Source: CAYLYM01 sp964387645
GTDB taxonomy: Bacteria > Calditrichota > Calditrichia > RBG-13-44-9
Direction of reading: 5' to 3'
Length of the DNA stretch: 23,756 nt
Assembly (NCBI GenBank): GCA_964387645.1
Contig: CAYLYM010000059.1
Coordinates: forward strand, 1 to 23,756
In this document: one piece after another, positions 16,228 to 23,756 of the stretch
Position numbering within the stretch: the first letter of the stretch is position 1
Layout: each line of letters begins with the position of its first letter
Notes under the pieces: model-generated
The model's database searches: none
What the model saw: the letters and a program-made list of their open reading frames with translations, nothing else
Told to the model about the DNA's origin: nothing
Position numbers and translations under genes: made by a program

Positions 16228-17301
16228 TTACTCTGCACTCATCATAACACTTATAAAGCGCAATGAATCGATGTTCTCAAAAACAATCTTTATAATAACA
16301 GAAATTGGAACGGCTAAAAACATTCCGATTACTCCCCATAACCATCCCCAAAACATTAACGAAAACAAGACCACCAATGGGCTTAAGTTTAAACTTTTGC
16401 CCACTACTTTTGGATCTACCAAATTACCGATACCTATTTGAATAACTACTAAGCAAAGAGCCAGCCACAAAATGGTTGTAATTTTTTCAAACTGAATAAA
16501 TGCTATCGTGATTGGCAAAAAAGTTGCAATAATCGAACCTAAATTTGGAATAAAATTAAGCAAAAAAGTAAGAATGCCCCAAATGATGGCAAACGGAACC
16601 TGAAAGATAGACAATACAATAAAAAACAAGATTCCAGTTGCCAGACTAATCAATGTTTTTGCTATTAAATATTTTTGAATTTGTTTATTAATATTTTTTA
16701 AAATTTCACCAAGTCTTTCCGATGTATCTGGTTCAAAAGCTCTTTTCAATTTTAGATATAAACTATTTCGACCCATTAGAATAAAGAGCAAGAAGAGCAA
16801 AACCAAAAATGTATTAGACATAAAATTAACAATGGAACCAAGCGTATTCAGAACAATTCGATGCAAGGAAAGATCTTTAAGAGAATTTAACCATTCCAGA
16901 CTCCCCTGAGGCCGAACTTCTGTTTCAAAAACTTCCCTTGGGATGTTGAGAAAAATTAAAATTTTCTCTAAAAGTGATCCCATTTTTTCTTCATACTGTG
17001 GAAATTCAGAAGCAAAAGATTTAATACTCGTATAAACTAACACCCCGAAAAAATTTAATACCAGGAATGTTATTACCAAAGCCAAAATAATAGCAAAAAA
17101 AGTTGGTATTTTTCTTCTTTCGAAAAATTCAATAAGAGGATTTAATACATAACTAATAAACACAGCCAATGCAAAGGGAAGAATAATAGATCTAATTTGA
17201 TATAAAACAATACCCACCGCAATTACCGTAAGAATACCTAGCAATCCAATAATTATTCGGTTTTCTCGAATCATCACATCACGTGGTTTACGGATAATCA
17301 T
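16228..17301 (-). CDS. AI-2E family transporter (PerM/TqsA-like)
   Basis: A 357-residue inner-membrane protein of the AI-2E exporter/permease family (PF01594 type). Members transport autoinducer-2 (TqsA), or act as Na+/H+ antiporters or general permeases; the substrate cannot be told from sequence. Hydrophobic segments appear at about 15-33, 37-60 and 65-87. They are followed by a long soluble stretch (about 90-150), then more membrane segments from about 152 to 172 and between about 205 and 345. Typical family landmarks are the P-L-I-x-x-x-x-x-R-K-I-P loop (LNPLIEFFERRKIP), the PNLGS loop (IPNLGSIIA) and the DPKVVGKSLNLSPLVV motif. The start ATG follows GGGAG by five bases. It lies 422 bases downstream of polA on the same strand and probably has its own promoter. 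Confidence 0.9.
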   Translation of the reverse strand: MIIRKPRDVMIRENRIIIGLLGILTVIAVGIVLYQIRSIILPFALAVFISYVLNPLIEFFERRKIPTFFAIILALVITFLVLNFFGVLVYTSIKSFASEFPQYEEKMGSLLEKILIFLNIPREVFETEVRPQGSLEWLNSLKDLSLHRIVLNTLGSIVNFMSNTFLVLLFLLFILMGRNSLYLKLKRAFEPDTSERLGEILKNINKQIQKYLIAKTLISLATGILFFIVLSIFQVPFAIIWGILTFLLNFIPNLGSIIATFLPITIAFIQFEKITTILWLALCLVVIQIGIGNLVDPKVVGKSLNLSPLVVLFSLMFWGWLWGVIGMFLAVPISVIIKIVFENIDSLRFISVMMSAE

Positions 17302-17723
17302 TTTTCTCCCTCAATAATTAATACCATATTATCTTTTATTATCTTACGAACAAATCAGTAAAAACTTACATACCGTTCAGAATTCTTCAAAACGGACATT
17401 TTTAAGGAAAAATCTATTATCACCTTTGGTAATCATTTGGATTTTTGGTTAATTATTTGATCAGGAAAAAAATATTAAACTATCATATCGATAATTAAAC
17501 TAATTTAAACAAAATATATTATTTTGCACTATATTTACAAATTATTTTTACAGAAATAATTTAAATACTCATATTTTTAATTTTATTCTGTTTATTGTAC
17601 TTTAGAAAGACATGCCCAGAGTATCACCTATTGCATTAAATTTGTAAGTCATAAAAAAATTGAAATTAAAAAACTATGTTTCCCCAAATAGGGTCTTCAA
17701 GATATCAAAAACAGGACAAATCA
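17302..17723. other. intergenic region between polA and the AI-2E transporter gene
   Basis: Very AT-rich, 422 bases. No gene, remnant or hairpin with a U-run was seen on either strand. It must hold the 3' end of the polA transcript and probably the promoter of the transporter gene (both read leftwards). Confidence 0.4.
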
Positions 17724-20453
17724 TCAATGTGCTTCCAACCAATTCTTGCCCACTCCCAAATCCACTTTAATGGGCACATCCAATTTTATAGCATTTTCCA
17801 TTTCATATTTTACCATTTCCTTTACAGTTTCCAATTCCGAATTTTTAACTTCAAAGACCAATTCATCATGAACTTGAAGAATCATTTTGGTTTGCAATTT
17901 TTCAGCAGTCAAACGGTTTTGAATATTTATCATTGCAATTTTGATTAAATCCGCTGCGCTTCCTTGGATAGTAGTGTTAATCGCCACCCTCTCGGCATTT
18001 TGTCGAACATTGTTATTTTTACTCTCTATTTCTGGTATATACCGCCTTCGATTTAAGATTGTTTTAACATATTTATTTTTTCGAGCAAAAGCGATGGTAT
18101 GGATCATGTAATCATTAACTCGAGGAAAACGGACAAAATAATTATCGATGATTTGTTGGGCTTCATCTGGTTCAATACCTAATCGTGAAGCCAAACCGTA
18201 TGGCGAAATACCATAAATAATCCCGAAATTAACTTCCTTGGCTTTTCGACGGTGGTCATCATTCACCATCTCGATGGGGATATTGAAAATCGCCGCAGCA
18301 GTACTTGCATGAATATCCTCGCCCCTTATGAATGCTTCTTTAAGGGAGGGATCTCCAGAAAGATGGGCCATAATGCGAAGTTCAATTTGGGAGTAATCTG
18401 CACTCAGAATAAAATCTTCAGGATTTTCCGTTATAAATGCCTTTCGAATCTCCCTTCCAATCTCTGTTCGTATGGGTATATTTTGCAGATTGGGATCACT
18501 GCTGGAAAGACGTCCAGTAGCAGTAACTGTTTGGTTGAATGATGTATGTAATCTACCCGTTCGACGACTGATCAGTGTAGGTAAAGCATCTACATAAGTG
18601 GATTTTAATTTAGCCAGTTTACGATATTCTAAAATATTTTTAACTATGGGATGTTTAGAAAACCGTTCTAACACCGATTCAGATGTTGAATATTGACCTG
18701 TTGCTGTGCGGGTGGGTCTTTTTCCTCCAATTTCCTTTTGAATTTCTAGTTCTTCAAAAAGAACTTTTCCAAGTTGTTGCGGCGAGTTAATGTTGAATAC
18801 TATTCCGGCCATATCATATATCTTTTTTTCGAATCCCTTAAGCTCTTCTTCCAGTTTTCTGGACATTTGATGGAGAAAATCGACATCCAGTTTAACACCA
18901 TTCTTTTCCATCTCCATGAGCACCGCAACCAGAGGCATTTCAACCTGTTCAAATAGCCAATAAGTATCTGTTTCTTTTAACTTTTTTTCTAAAATCTCTT
19001 TTAATCGAAAAGTAATATCGGCATCTTCGCAAGCATATGGAACAACTTCATCTACCGCAATTTCTAACATATTTTTTTGCTTCTTTCCTTTTTTACCGAT
19101 CAGTTTTTCTATGGGAATCATCTTATAGCCCAAAAATTTTTCTGCGAGGAGATCTAGATTATGATGGCGAGTGCCAGGCTCTAGTAAATAATGAGCTACC
19201 ATGGTATCGAAATTAATCCCTCTAAGTTGAATATTATGTTGATAGAGCATTAAACCATCATACTTAATATTTTGGCCGCCTTTTTTGATATTATTATCCT
19301 CAAAAATGGGTTTTAACTTTGCTAATATTTCTTCCATATTTAAATCAGATCGATTATCTATTAAAGGTACATAATATGCCTGAAACGGCTTAAAACTAAA
19401 AGAAATACCGATTATGTCTGAATCGAATGCATTTAAACCAGTTGTTTCTGTATCAAAGACAAAAAAATCACTCTTTTGTAACCGATCCACTAAATCATCA
19501 AACTGTGACTTCTCCCGAATGAGTACATATTCAATTTCGGTAGTTTTAATATCCTGGATAACATACCCCCCTTTTTCATCAAATTCATTTAACCGCTGCA
19601 TTAGAGAACGAAATTCCAATTCCTGGAACAATTGCTTCAGTTTATCAATATCTGGACTTTCCCTGCGCAATTGTTCAAAATCAATCTCCAAAGGAACATT
19701 TTTATCGATGGTTACCAGTTCACGCGAAAGATAAGCATTGTCCTTCCCTTCAATCAACTTTTTGTAAAGTGCCGGTTTTGTAACTTTGTGAATATTTTGA
19801 TAAAGATTATCAAGCGAGCCAAATTCTTTTAAAAGGTTAAGAGCAGTTTTTTCTCCTACACCAGCCACACCTGGTACATTATCACTGCTGTCGCCCATTA
19901 GAGCCAGAAAATCGATTACTTGTAGCGGTGTTAAATTATACTTCTTCTTCAGAGCATCAAGGTCAAGAATTTCCACATCCTTGCCTGGCCGAACAACTAA
20001 CATTTTTATCGAAGGCGAAATTAATTGCATAAAGTCTTTATCCCCGGTAACCATGTATGTATCGATATTCTTCTCCTCGGCTTTTTTCGCCAGTGTCGCA
20101 ATTACATCGTCTGCTTCATAACCGGGCTTTTCAATCAAAGGGATATTAAAAGCTTTAACTAATTCTACAATTCTTGGATATTGTTCTGCCATCTCATCTG
20201 GCATTTTCTCACGGGTCGCCTTGTAAGCTGCATATTTTTTATGCCTGAAGGTGGGTTCTTTAGTATCAAATACTACCGCAATATAATCCGGCCTTTCCTC
20301 AAGTAAAATTTTCATCAAAGAAAGGGCAAATCCATAAATTGCGCTGGTATTCTCTCCTTTTGAATTGAAAAGTGGATTACGAATAAAAGCAAAATAAGAG
20401 CGGTAAAACATTGCAGAACCATCGATTAAGAACAAACGTGGTTTACTAGACAT
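17724..20453 (-). CDS. polA: DNA polymerase I with intact 5'-3' and 3'-5' exonuclease domains
   Basis: PolA processes Okazaki fragments and fills repair gaps. All three domains are present in 909 residues. The 5'-3' flap nuclease (about 1-290) shows LIDGSAMFYRSYFA, VVFD, GYEADDVI, VTGDKDF and GDSSDNVPGV. The 3'-5' proofreading domain (about 300-500) keeps the DEDDy residues D334 and E336 (FDTETTG), D399 (KYDG), Y473 and D477 (YACEDAD); many bacteria have lost these. The polymerase domain has motif A with D686 (ADYSQIELR), motif B (RRKAKEVNFGIIYG, with F743 and Y747) and motif C H862-D863-E864 (QVHDELV). Phe at 743 predicts discrimination against dideoxynucleotides. I place the start at ATG 20453, because AAGGGA lies seven bases upstream and MSSKPRLFLIDG matches the family; a TTG two codons earlier is possible. 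Confidence 0.96.
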   Translation of the reverse strand: MSSKPRLFLIDGSAMFYRSYFAFIRNPLFNSKGENTSAIYGFALSLMKILLEERPDYIAVVFDTKEPTFRHKKYAAYKATREKMPDEMAEQYPRIVELVKAFNIPLIEKPGYEADDVIATLAKKAEEKNIDTYMVTGDKDFMQLISPSIKMLVVRPGKDVEILDLDALKKKYNLTPLQVIDFLALMGDSSDNVPGVAGVGEKTALNLLKEFGSLDNLYQNIHKVTKPALYKKLIEGKDNAYLSRELVTIDKNVPLEIDFEQLRRESPDIDKLKQLFQELEFRSLMQRLNEFDEKGGYVIQDIKTTEIEYVLIREKSQFDDLVDRLQKSDFFVFDTETTGLNAFDSDIIGISFSFKPFQAYYVPLIDNRSDLNMEEILAKLKPIFEDNNIKKGGQNIKYDGLMLYQHNIQLRGINFDTMVAHYLLEPGTRHHNLDLLAEKFLGYKMIPIEKLIGKKGKKQKNMLEIAVDEVVPYACEDADITFRLKEILEKKLKETDTYWLFEQVEMPLVAVLMEMEKNGVKLDVDFLHQMSRKLEEELKGFEKKIYDMAGIVFNINSPQQLGKVLFEELEIQKEIGGKRPTRTATGQYSTSESVLERFSKHPIVKNILEYRKLAKLKSTYVDALPTLISRRTGRLHTSFNQTVTATGRLSSSDPNLQNIPIRTEIGREIRKAFITENPEDFILSADYSQIELRIMAHLSGDPSLKEAFIRGEDIHASTAAAIFNIPIEMVNDDHRRKAKEVNFGIIYGISPYGLASRLGIEPDEAQQIIDNYFVRFPRVNDYMIHTIAFARKNKYVKTILNRRRYIPEIESKNNNVRQNAERVAINTTIQGSAADLIKIAMINIQNRLTAEKLQTKMILQVHDELVFEVKNSELETVKEMVKYEMENAIKLDVPIKVDLGVGKNWLEAH

Positions 20454-21048
20454 CCTCAAATCCCTTATTACTTAACTATCTGAATATTAATAATGAAATA
20501 TATTAATAAAAATTCAATTAAAAAGACTTTTGGTTTTTCCAATAACGGCGATCTTTTTATTTCATTCGAAACAATTTTTTGTTAAAAAATAACAATTTAA
20601 TAACCTTGAAAATTTTGTAATCATTGAAAACTGAAATCGTTGTATAATATAACTGATAAAAATATTTTAGAAAATAAAAACTTGGCATTTCCAAAATCCA
20701 AAATTTTTGTATGACAAGTAGAGTAAAAAATTAATAAAGTAGATATTTTAATTAGTTAATAAATGTCGACTAATTGATTAAATAGTTTAAAAATACATAA
20801 ATATATGAATTAATACAGTAATTAATAAATAAAAAAATTTTGAAAAATGCTTAAAAAATTTTAAAGAAATATTTGGAAGAATTTTTAATACTTAATAATA
20901 ATTATTTTCATTTATTGAATATTATACAAAATATTTAGACACTATATTACAAATATTCAATAAATTTAATTTTTTCTTTGAAACCTCACAATTCTAAATT
21001 ATTATTTAATAATGTTGTAAATAAAAAACTTTAAAGGAGAAGAATGAG
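20454..21048. other. divergent promoter region of polA and the citrate synthase gene
   Basis: About 595 bases of extremely AT-rich DNA separate the divergent genes. No reading frame with protein-like composition was seen. The only distinct structure is the long inverted repeat at 20910-20965. A weak TTGAAA (20978-20983) with an ATTATT-like -10 near 21001 could serve the citrate synthase gene, but the AT content makes such matches cheap. The ribosome site AAAGGAGA lies at 21033-21040. Confidence 0.4.
20910..20965. repeat. 14-bp perfect inverted repeat upstream of the citrate synthase gene
   Basis: ATTTATTGAATATT (20910-20923) is the exact reverse complement of AATATTCAATAAAT (20952-20965); 28 bases lie between the arms. 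It ends 83 bases before the citrate synthase ATG. Centre-to-centre spacing is 42 bases, close to four helical turns, so a regulator binding both arms from one face is possible, as is a hairpin in the transcript. No T-run follows as in a terminator. Confidence 0.5.
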
Positions 21049-22395
21049 ATGAGTCAGGATTTCATTAAATATGCAACGAACCAATTATTAGAATCAACAG
21101 AAATTAATCGCGAACTTTACACGCGTTATTCCGTGAAACGAGGTTTGAGAAATGAAGATGGATCTGGTGTACTGGTAGGTTTAACAAAAATTTCAACTGT
21201 TATCGGTTTTAAAGTAGTAGACGAAGAAGTCATTCCAATTGACGGTGAATTGTATTATCGGGGAATTAATATTAAGGATATTGTCAATGGAATACAAAAA
21301 GAAAAGCGACACGGATTTCCAGAAATAACCTACCTGCTTCTTTTTGGAAAATTACCAAATAAAAAAGAATTAGAAGAGTTTGAAGAATATATGCGCCCTT
21401 TGGTTTCTTTGCCTCCAGGTTTAAATGAGACATTTATTCTTGCTTTTCCAAGTCCTAGTGTGATGAATAAATTACAACGTATTACACTTGTATTATATGG
21501 CCTGGACCCTAACCCTGATGATATTTCTATCCCAAATGTTATTCGCCAATGTTTAAGCCTGATAGCTAAATTTCCCGTCATTACAGCCTATGCATATCAG
21601 GCTATACGACATAAATTATATGGTGAATCTTTATTTGTTCATCCACCGAATCCTGAGATCTGTAGTGCAGAAAATTTTCTTTATATGCTGCGTCCCGATC
21701 GTTCTTATACCCAATTAGAAGCAGATATATTGGACCTTGCACTAATTTTGCATGCCGAACATGGTGGTGGAAACAACTCAACTTTTACAGCCCATGTCGT
21801 GACATCCAGCCATACCGATACCTATTCTGCTATTGCTGCAGCGGTAGGTTCATTAAAAGGTCCTCTTCACGGTGCAGCTAATTTTTATGTTATGGATATG
21901 ATGGCAAATATTAAAGAAAATGTCAAAGATTGGAATGACGATGAGGAACTTTCGGCATATCTTGAAAAAATTCTTCGCGGTGAAGCTCACGATGGCAAAG
22001 GACTACTCTACGGAATGGGGCATGCTGTCTACACAAAATCAGACCCACGGGCTGTTATATTAAAAGAAAAAGCCCGGGATTTAGCCAAAGAAAAAGGCAG
22101 AACAGATGAATTCCAACTTTACTTAAATGTGGAAAGACTGGGTCCGGCAATCTTCAAAAAGGTGAAAAACTCAAATAAGGTAATTTCTCCAAACGTAGAT
22201 TTTTACTCTGGTTTTGTTTACGATCTACTTGGATTCCCAAGAGAAATTTATACCCCTTTATTTGCAATGGCACGAGTTGTGGGCTGGTCAGCCCATCGGA
22301 TTGAGGAATTGTTAAACGGCCAACGCATTATTCGCCCGGCCTACAAAAGTGTTTCCTCTCCGCAAAAATATGTCCCCCTTTATGAACGTCCTTAA
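21049..22395 (+). CDS. gltA: citrate synthase (long bacterial type)
   Basis: Citrate synthase condenses oxaloacetate and acetyl-CoA to citrate, the entry step of the TCA cycle. The three catalytic residues of the family are visible: H274 (GPLHGAAN), H325 (GMGHAVY) and D384 (NVDFYSG). HAEHGGGNNSTFT (235-247), PEITYLLLFGKLP and RIIRPAYK near the end are also typical. At 448 residues it belongs to the longer branch found in Clostridia and many anaerobes, with an N-terminal extension (about 1-45) and an extra segment around 290-310. Some members of this branch accept propionyl-CoA, so a 2-methylcitrate synthase activity cannot be excluded. AAAGGAGA precedes the ATG at 21049. A two-codon frame ATG-AGA-TGA (21044-21052) overlaps the start. 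No terminator separates it from the tRNA-Sec gene 49 bases downstream, so they may be cotranscribed. Confidence 0.93.
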   Translation: MSQDFIKYATNQLLESTEINRELYTRYSVKRGLRNEDGSGVLVGLTKISTVIGFKVVDEEVIPIDGELYYRGINIKDIVNGIQKEKRHGFPEITYLLLFGKLPNKKELEEFEEYMRPLVSLPPGLNETFILAFPSPSVMNKLQRITLVLYGLDPNPDDISIPNVIRQCLSLIAKFPVITAYAYQAIRHKLYGESLFVHPPNPEICSAENFLYMLRPDRSYTQLEADILDLALILHAEHGGGNNSTFTAHVVTSSHTDTYSAIAAAVGSLKGPLHGAANFYVMDMMANIKENVKDWNDDEELSAYLEKILRGEAHDGKGLLYGMGHAVYTKSDPRAVILKEKARDLAKEKGRTDEFQLYLNVERLGPAIFKKVKNSNKVISPNVDFYSGFVYDLLGFPREIYTPLFAMARVVGWSAHRIEELLNGQRIIRPAYKSVSSPQKYVPLYERP

Positions 22396-22444
22396 GAAAG
22401 AGGGTGAAAAAAACTTTTCCATTTACTAAATTAAATAAAATATG

Positions 22445-22538
22445 GGAGGTGGAAGGGGACCGGTGTCCCTCACGGCCTTCAAAGCCGGGCGTGTCCCGAT
22501 AAATCGGGATAGGTGGGTTCGACTCCCACACACCTCCG
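22445..22538 (+). tRNA. selC: tRNA-Sec (anticodon UCA)
   Basis: Selenocysteine tRNA, charged with serine and converted to Sec-tRNA, reads UGA when SelB and a SECIS element are present. The 94-base gene folds as a Sec tRNA. The acceptor stem pairs GGAGGTG (22445-22451) with CACCTCC (22531-22537), with G22452 opposite A22530 at the eighth position, where most bacterial Sec tRNAs pair. The D-arm has six base pairs and a four-base loop (GGGGAC, CGGT, GTCCCT; 22455-22470), diagnostic of tRNA-Sec. The anticodon loop CTTCAAA (22477-22483) holds TCA at 22479-22481. The variable arm has a 7-bp stem (TCCCGAT/ATCGGGA, 22494-22509). The T-arm is GTGGG-TTCGACT-CCCAC (22513-22529). The discriminator is G and CCA is not encoded. 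Selenoproteins and selA, selB and selD must lie elsewhere. An integrase follows, making this a probable integration site. Confidence 0.96.
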
Positions 22539-22540
22539 CT

Positions 22541-22569
22541 AAAAAACCCTTGTTTTACAAGGGTTTTTT
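22541..22569 (+). terminator. intrinsic terminator after selC
   Basis: AAAAAACCCTTG (22541-22552) and CAAGGGTTTTTT (22558-22569) form a perfect 12-bp stem around a five-base loop TTTTA, starting two bases after the tRNA. The A-tract/T-tract flanks make it able to terminate in both directions. It separates selC from the integrase gene. Confidence 0.9.
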
Positions 22570-22610
22570 ATTCTAATCAATATATGTGTCACCAATTTTC
22601 GGAGAACTAA

Positions 22611-22916
22611 ATGTCGTCTATTTATAAGAGAGGAAGGTACTGGCAGATTAAATTTTCATATGAGCGAAAGTCTTATCAGTACTCCCTGCGAACGAAAAAT
22701 AGAACGAGAGCGAGTGCCCTACAAAAAAAGATTGATTCCTATCTGGATGTGGGGCTTTTTCCCAATTTAGATGAAATTATATATGATTCTCCATTCAACC
22801 ATGATCTATTAGTCTATTTGGATCATCTGGAGGAGGAAATTGATGGGAATTATTCCTGGGCAGAGTCATATAGGAGAAGGCAGAAAGTTTTTATTAAACA
22901 TTTCAGAAATTTTTAA
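22611..22916 (+). CDS. tyrosine integrase, N-terminal part (frame ends at a slippery site)
   Basis: This 101-residue frame is the front of a tyrosine recombinase. It begins with an Arm-type or AP2-like DNA-binding segment (SIYKRGRYWQIKFSYE..., about 3-45) and runs into the first helices of the SAM-like core-binding domain (about 65-101, ending KVFIKHFRNF). It stops at TAA 22914-22916. The rest of the core-binding domain and the whole catalytic domain continue in the -1 frame, which is open from 22898. One -1 shift around 22907-22913 would give a 362-residue integrase of normal size. GGAG (22601-22604) precedes the ATG. The frame is either used with programmed frameshifting or marks a pseudogene; on its own the product could not recombine DNA. 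Confidence 0.75.
   Translation: MSSIYKRGRYWQIKFSYERKSYQYSLRTKNRTRASALQKKIDSYLDVGLFPNLDEIIYDSPFNHDLLVYLDHLEEEIDGNYSWAESYRRRQKVFIKHFRNF
22907..22916 (+). other. candidate -1 frameshift site (A AAT TTT followed by TAA)
   Basis: In the frame of the N-terminal integrase part, bases 22907-22913 read A-AAT-TTT, which satisfies the X-XXY-YYZ rule for -1 slippage, and the next codon is the stop TAA. After a -1 slip the reading continues LKKEKIRFFTQVNISVAAKY into the catalytic part. A small stem (TTCAC/GTGAA, 22937-22950) lies 23 bases downstream, farther than stimulatory structures usually are, and no ribosome-site-like stimulator lies at the usual 10-14 bases upstream. A one-base change in the T5A6 run (natural or a sequencing error) would look the same. 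Confidence 0.45.
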
Positions 22917-22945
22917 AAAAGGAAAAAATTCGATTTTTCACTCAA

Positions 22946-23698
22946 GTGAATATAAGTGTGGCAGCTAAATATCGTAATTGGCGGTTAAATACTTTCTCCG
23001 AGAAAACGAAGGAAAATATTGCTCCCAAGACCATCAGAGAAGAATTAATGTTTATTAAGAACAAGATATTCGAAAGAGCTATTGAGGACAAGATCATCTC
23101 AGAAAATCCGTTTAAAAGAGCCATGAAAGATCTACGAGTTTATAAAAAGGAGGTCTTACCTTTCACTGAAGAAGAAGTGAATCTTTTGATCCAAAATGCA
23201 CCTAATGACTTGCATCAAGATTTTTATACAGTTTTGCATTTGACAGGGAGTAGATTCGGCGAAGTTGCTAATCTGGAATGGGATGATATTGATTTTGAGA
23301 ATAAACTTCTATTTATCTGTAATAAATCTTTTCATAAAACGAAAACCAGAAGTGAAAGGGTAATTCCCTTGTATTCCAAGTTGGAAACAATATTTCTAAA
23401 TCGGAAACAAAAAATTAAAAGTAAATTTGTATTTCATTCTCCAAAAGATAATTCCAAGCCTATCCGAACTTTGTTACGAAAATTTACAGAGACAAAAGTA
23501 AAATTGAATATTGACTCCAGAAAAACGCTTCATTCCTTCAGACATGCTTTTGCAACACATCTTCGAAGTAAAGGAGTTTCATTGGAAACTATTCAGGAAT
23601 TATTAGGACATTCCGACATAAAAGAGACACGACATTACCAACATATGGATTTGAAGGTATTAAAAGAGGCTATTTCTAAATTACAAATCCTTTCCTGA
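22946..23698 (+). CDS. tyrosine integrase, catalytic part
   Basis: This frame is open from 22898, and the only nearby start is GTG at 22946, which lies inside the core-binding domain and lacks a good ribosome site. Independent initiation is therefore doubtful and fusion with the upstream frame more likely. Numbering from the GTG, the rest of the core-binding domain (about 1-70) is followed by the catalytic domain with all six conserved positions: R103 (LTGSRFGE), K133 (HKTKTRS), H196 and R199 (LHSFRHAF), H222 (LLGHSD) and the nucleophile Y231 (RHYQHM). The catalytic domain shows no stop or deletion, which argues against long-standing decay. The family is the phage/island-type tyrosine recombinase rather than XerC/D, given the Arm-like N-terminus and position next to selC. 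Confidence 0.85.
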   Translation: MNISVAAKYRNWRLNTFSEKTKENIAPKTIREELMFIKNKIFERAIEDKIISENPFKRAMKDLRVYKKEVLPFTEEEVNLLIQNAPNDLHQDFYTVLHLTGSRFGEVANLEWDDIDFENKLLFICNKSFHKTKTRSERVIPLYSKLETIFLNRKQKIKSKFVFHSPKDNSKPIRTLLRKFTETKVKLNIDSRKTLHSFRHAFATHLRSKGVSLETIQELLGHSDIKETRHYQHMDLKVLKEAISKLQILS

Positions 23699-23756
23699 TA
23701 ATATCAATCCTTCCATCCATCTATCTAATAAATCTCTTTTGAAAATTATTTTCCTA

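Larger units (their letters stand above)
22539..23756 (+). mobile_element. int-proximal end of a putative integrative element at selC (partial)
   Basis: A tyrosine integrase begins 73 bases after the 3' end of selC and reads away from it, the usual layout when an island or prophage has integrated at the 3' end of a tRNA gene and restored it. The attachment core would then lie in the T-arm/acceptor segment of the tRNA (about 22512-22538). Only about 1.2 kb is in the window and no second att copy is visible, so extent, cargo and whether it is still mobile are unknown. A resident, non-mobile integrase is the alternative. Confidence 0.6.

Noticed and set aside
22328..22531. Minus-strand frame over the tRNA-Sec gene
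   Set aside because: It reads through a structural RNA gene and the gltA 3' end; frames of this kind over tRNAs are a common false annotation.
1..23756. CRISPR array, rRNA or insertion sequence
   Set aside because: No regularly spaced direct repeats, rRNA sequence, transposase or IS-type terminal repeats were seen.

Overview
The window is AT-rich bacterial chromosome that is mostly housekeeping genes. Three features point to the FCB superphylum (Calditrichota, KSB1 or Ignavibacteriota-like rather than a classical Bacteroidetes): a DUF4835/PorD-like exported protein, a signal-peptide protein that looks like an outer-membrane barrel, and a long-form citrate synthase. This placement is inferred from family distribution, not from a marker tree. 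Clear Shine-Dalgarno sequences precede many genes. A selenocysteine tRNA (selC) shows that the organism probably makes selenoproteins, although none is encoded here.

Layout: 1-346, sparse left edge. 347-1414 (-), ispG. 1415-2176, decayed spacer with the C-terminal remnant of an RND efflux transporter. 2177-3028 (+), probable outer-membrane protein. 3366-4622 (+), adenosylhomocysteinase of the short archaeal/Thermotoga-like type, followed by a hairpin with a U-run. 4875-6260 (+), RlmD/TrmA-family RNA m5U methyltransferase, followed by a PIG-L deacetylase remnant. 6468-7931 (+), PepD-type dipeptidase with a TTG start, preceded by a strong inverted repeat and followed by a terminator. 8143-9006 and 9046-11838 (+), the DUF4835/PorD-like protein and a large Ser/Thr kinase fused to a degenerate STAND-like module. 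11828-12916 (-), ychF. 13584-14702 and 14692-15099 (+), a GT4 glycosyltransferase overlapping a stand-alone B12-binding mutase subunit. 15490-16200 (+), radC. 16228-17301 and 17724-20453 (-), an AI-2E-family transporter and DNA polymerase I. 21049-22395 (+), citrate synthase. 22445-22538 (+), selC with its terminator. 22611-23698, a tyrosine integrase split by a -1 frameshift.

The most notable region is the right end. selC is a known integration hotspot in other bacteria. Here an integrase begins 73 bp after the tRNA, with all catalytic residues intact but its reading frame broken at an A AAT TTT heptamer followed directly by a stop codon. This is either the int-proximal end of an integrative element that uses programmed frameshifting, or a recently inactivated integrase. 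The rest of the element lies outside the window.

Other points of interest are a kinase whose fused NTPase-like domain appears to have lost its P-loop, a cobalamin-binding mutase subunit without its catalytic partner nearby, several long inverted repeats in promoter-like positions, and two short fossils of deleted genes. I found no CRISPR array, rRNA or complete insertion sequence.
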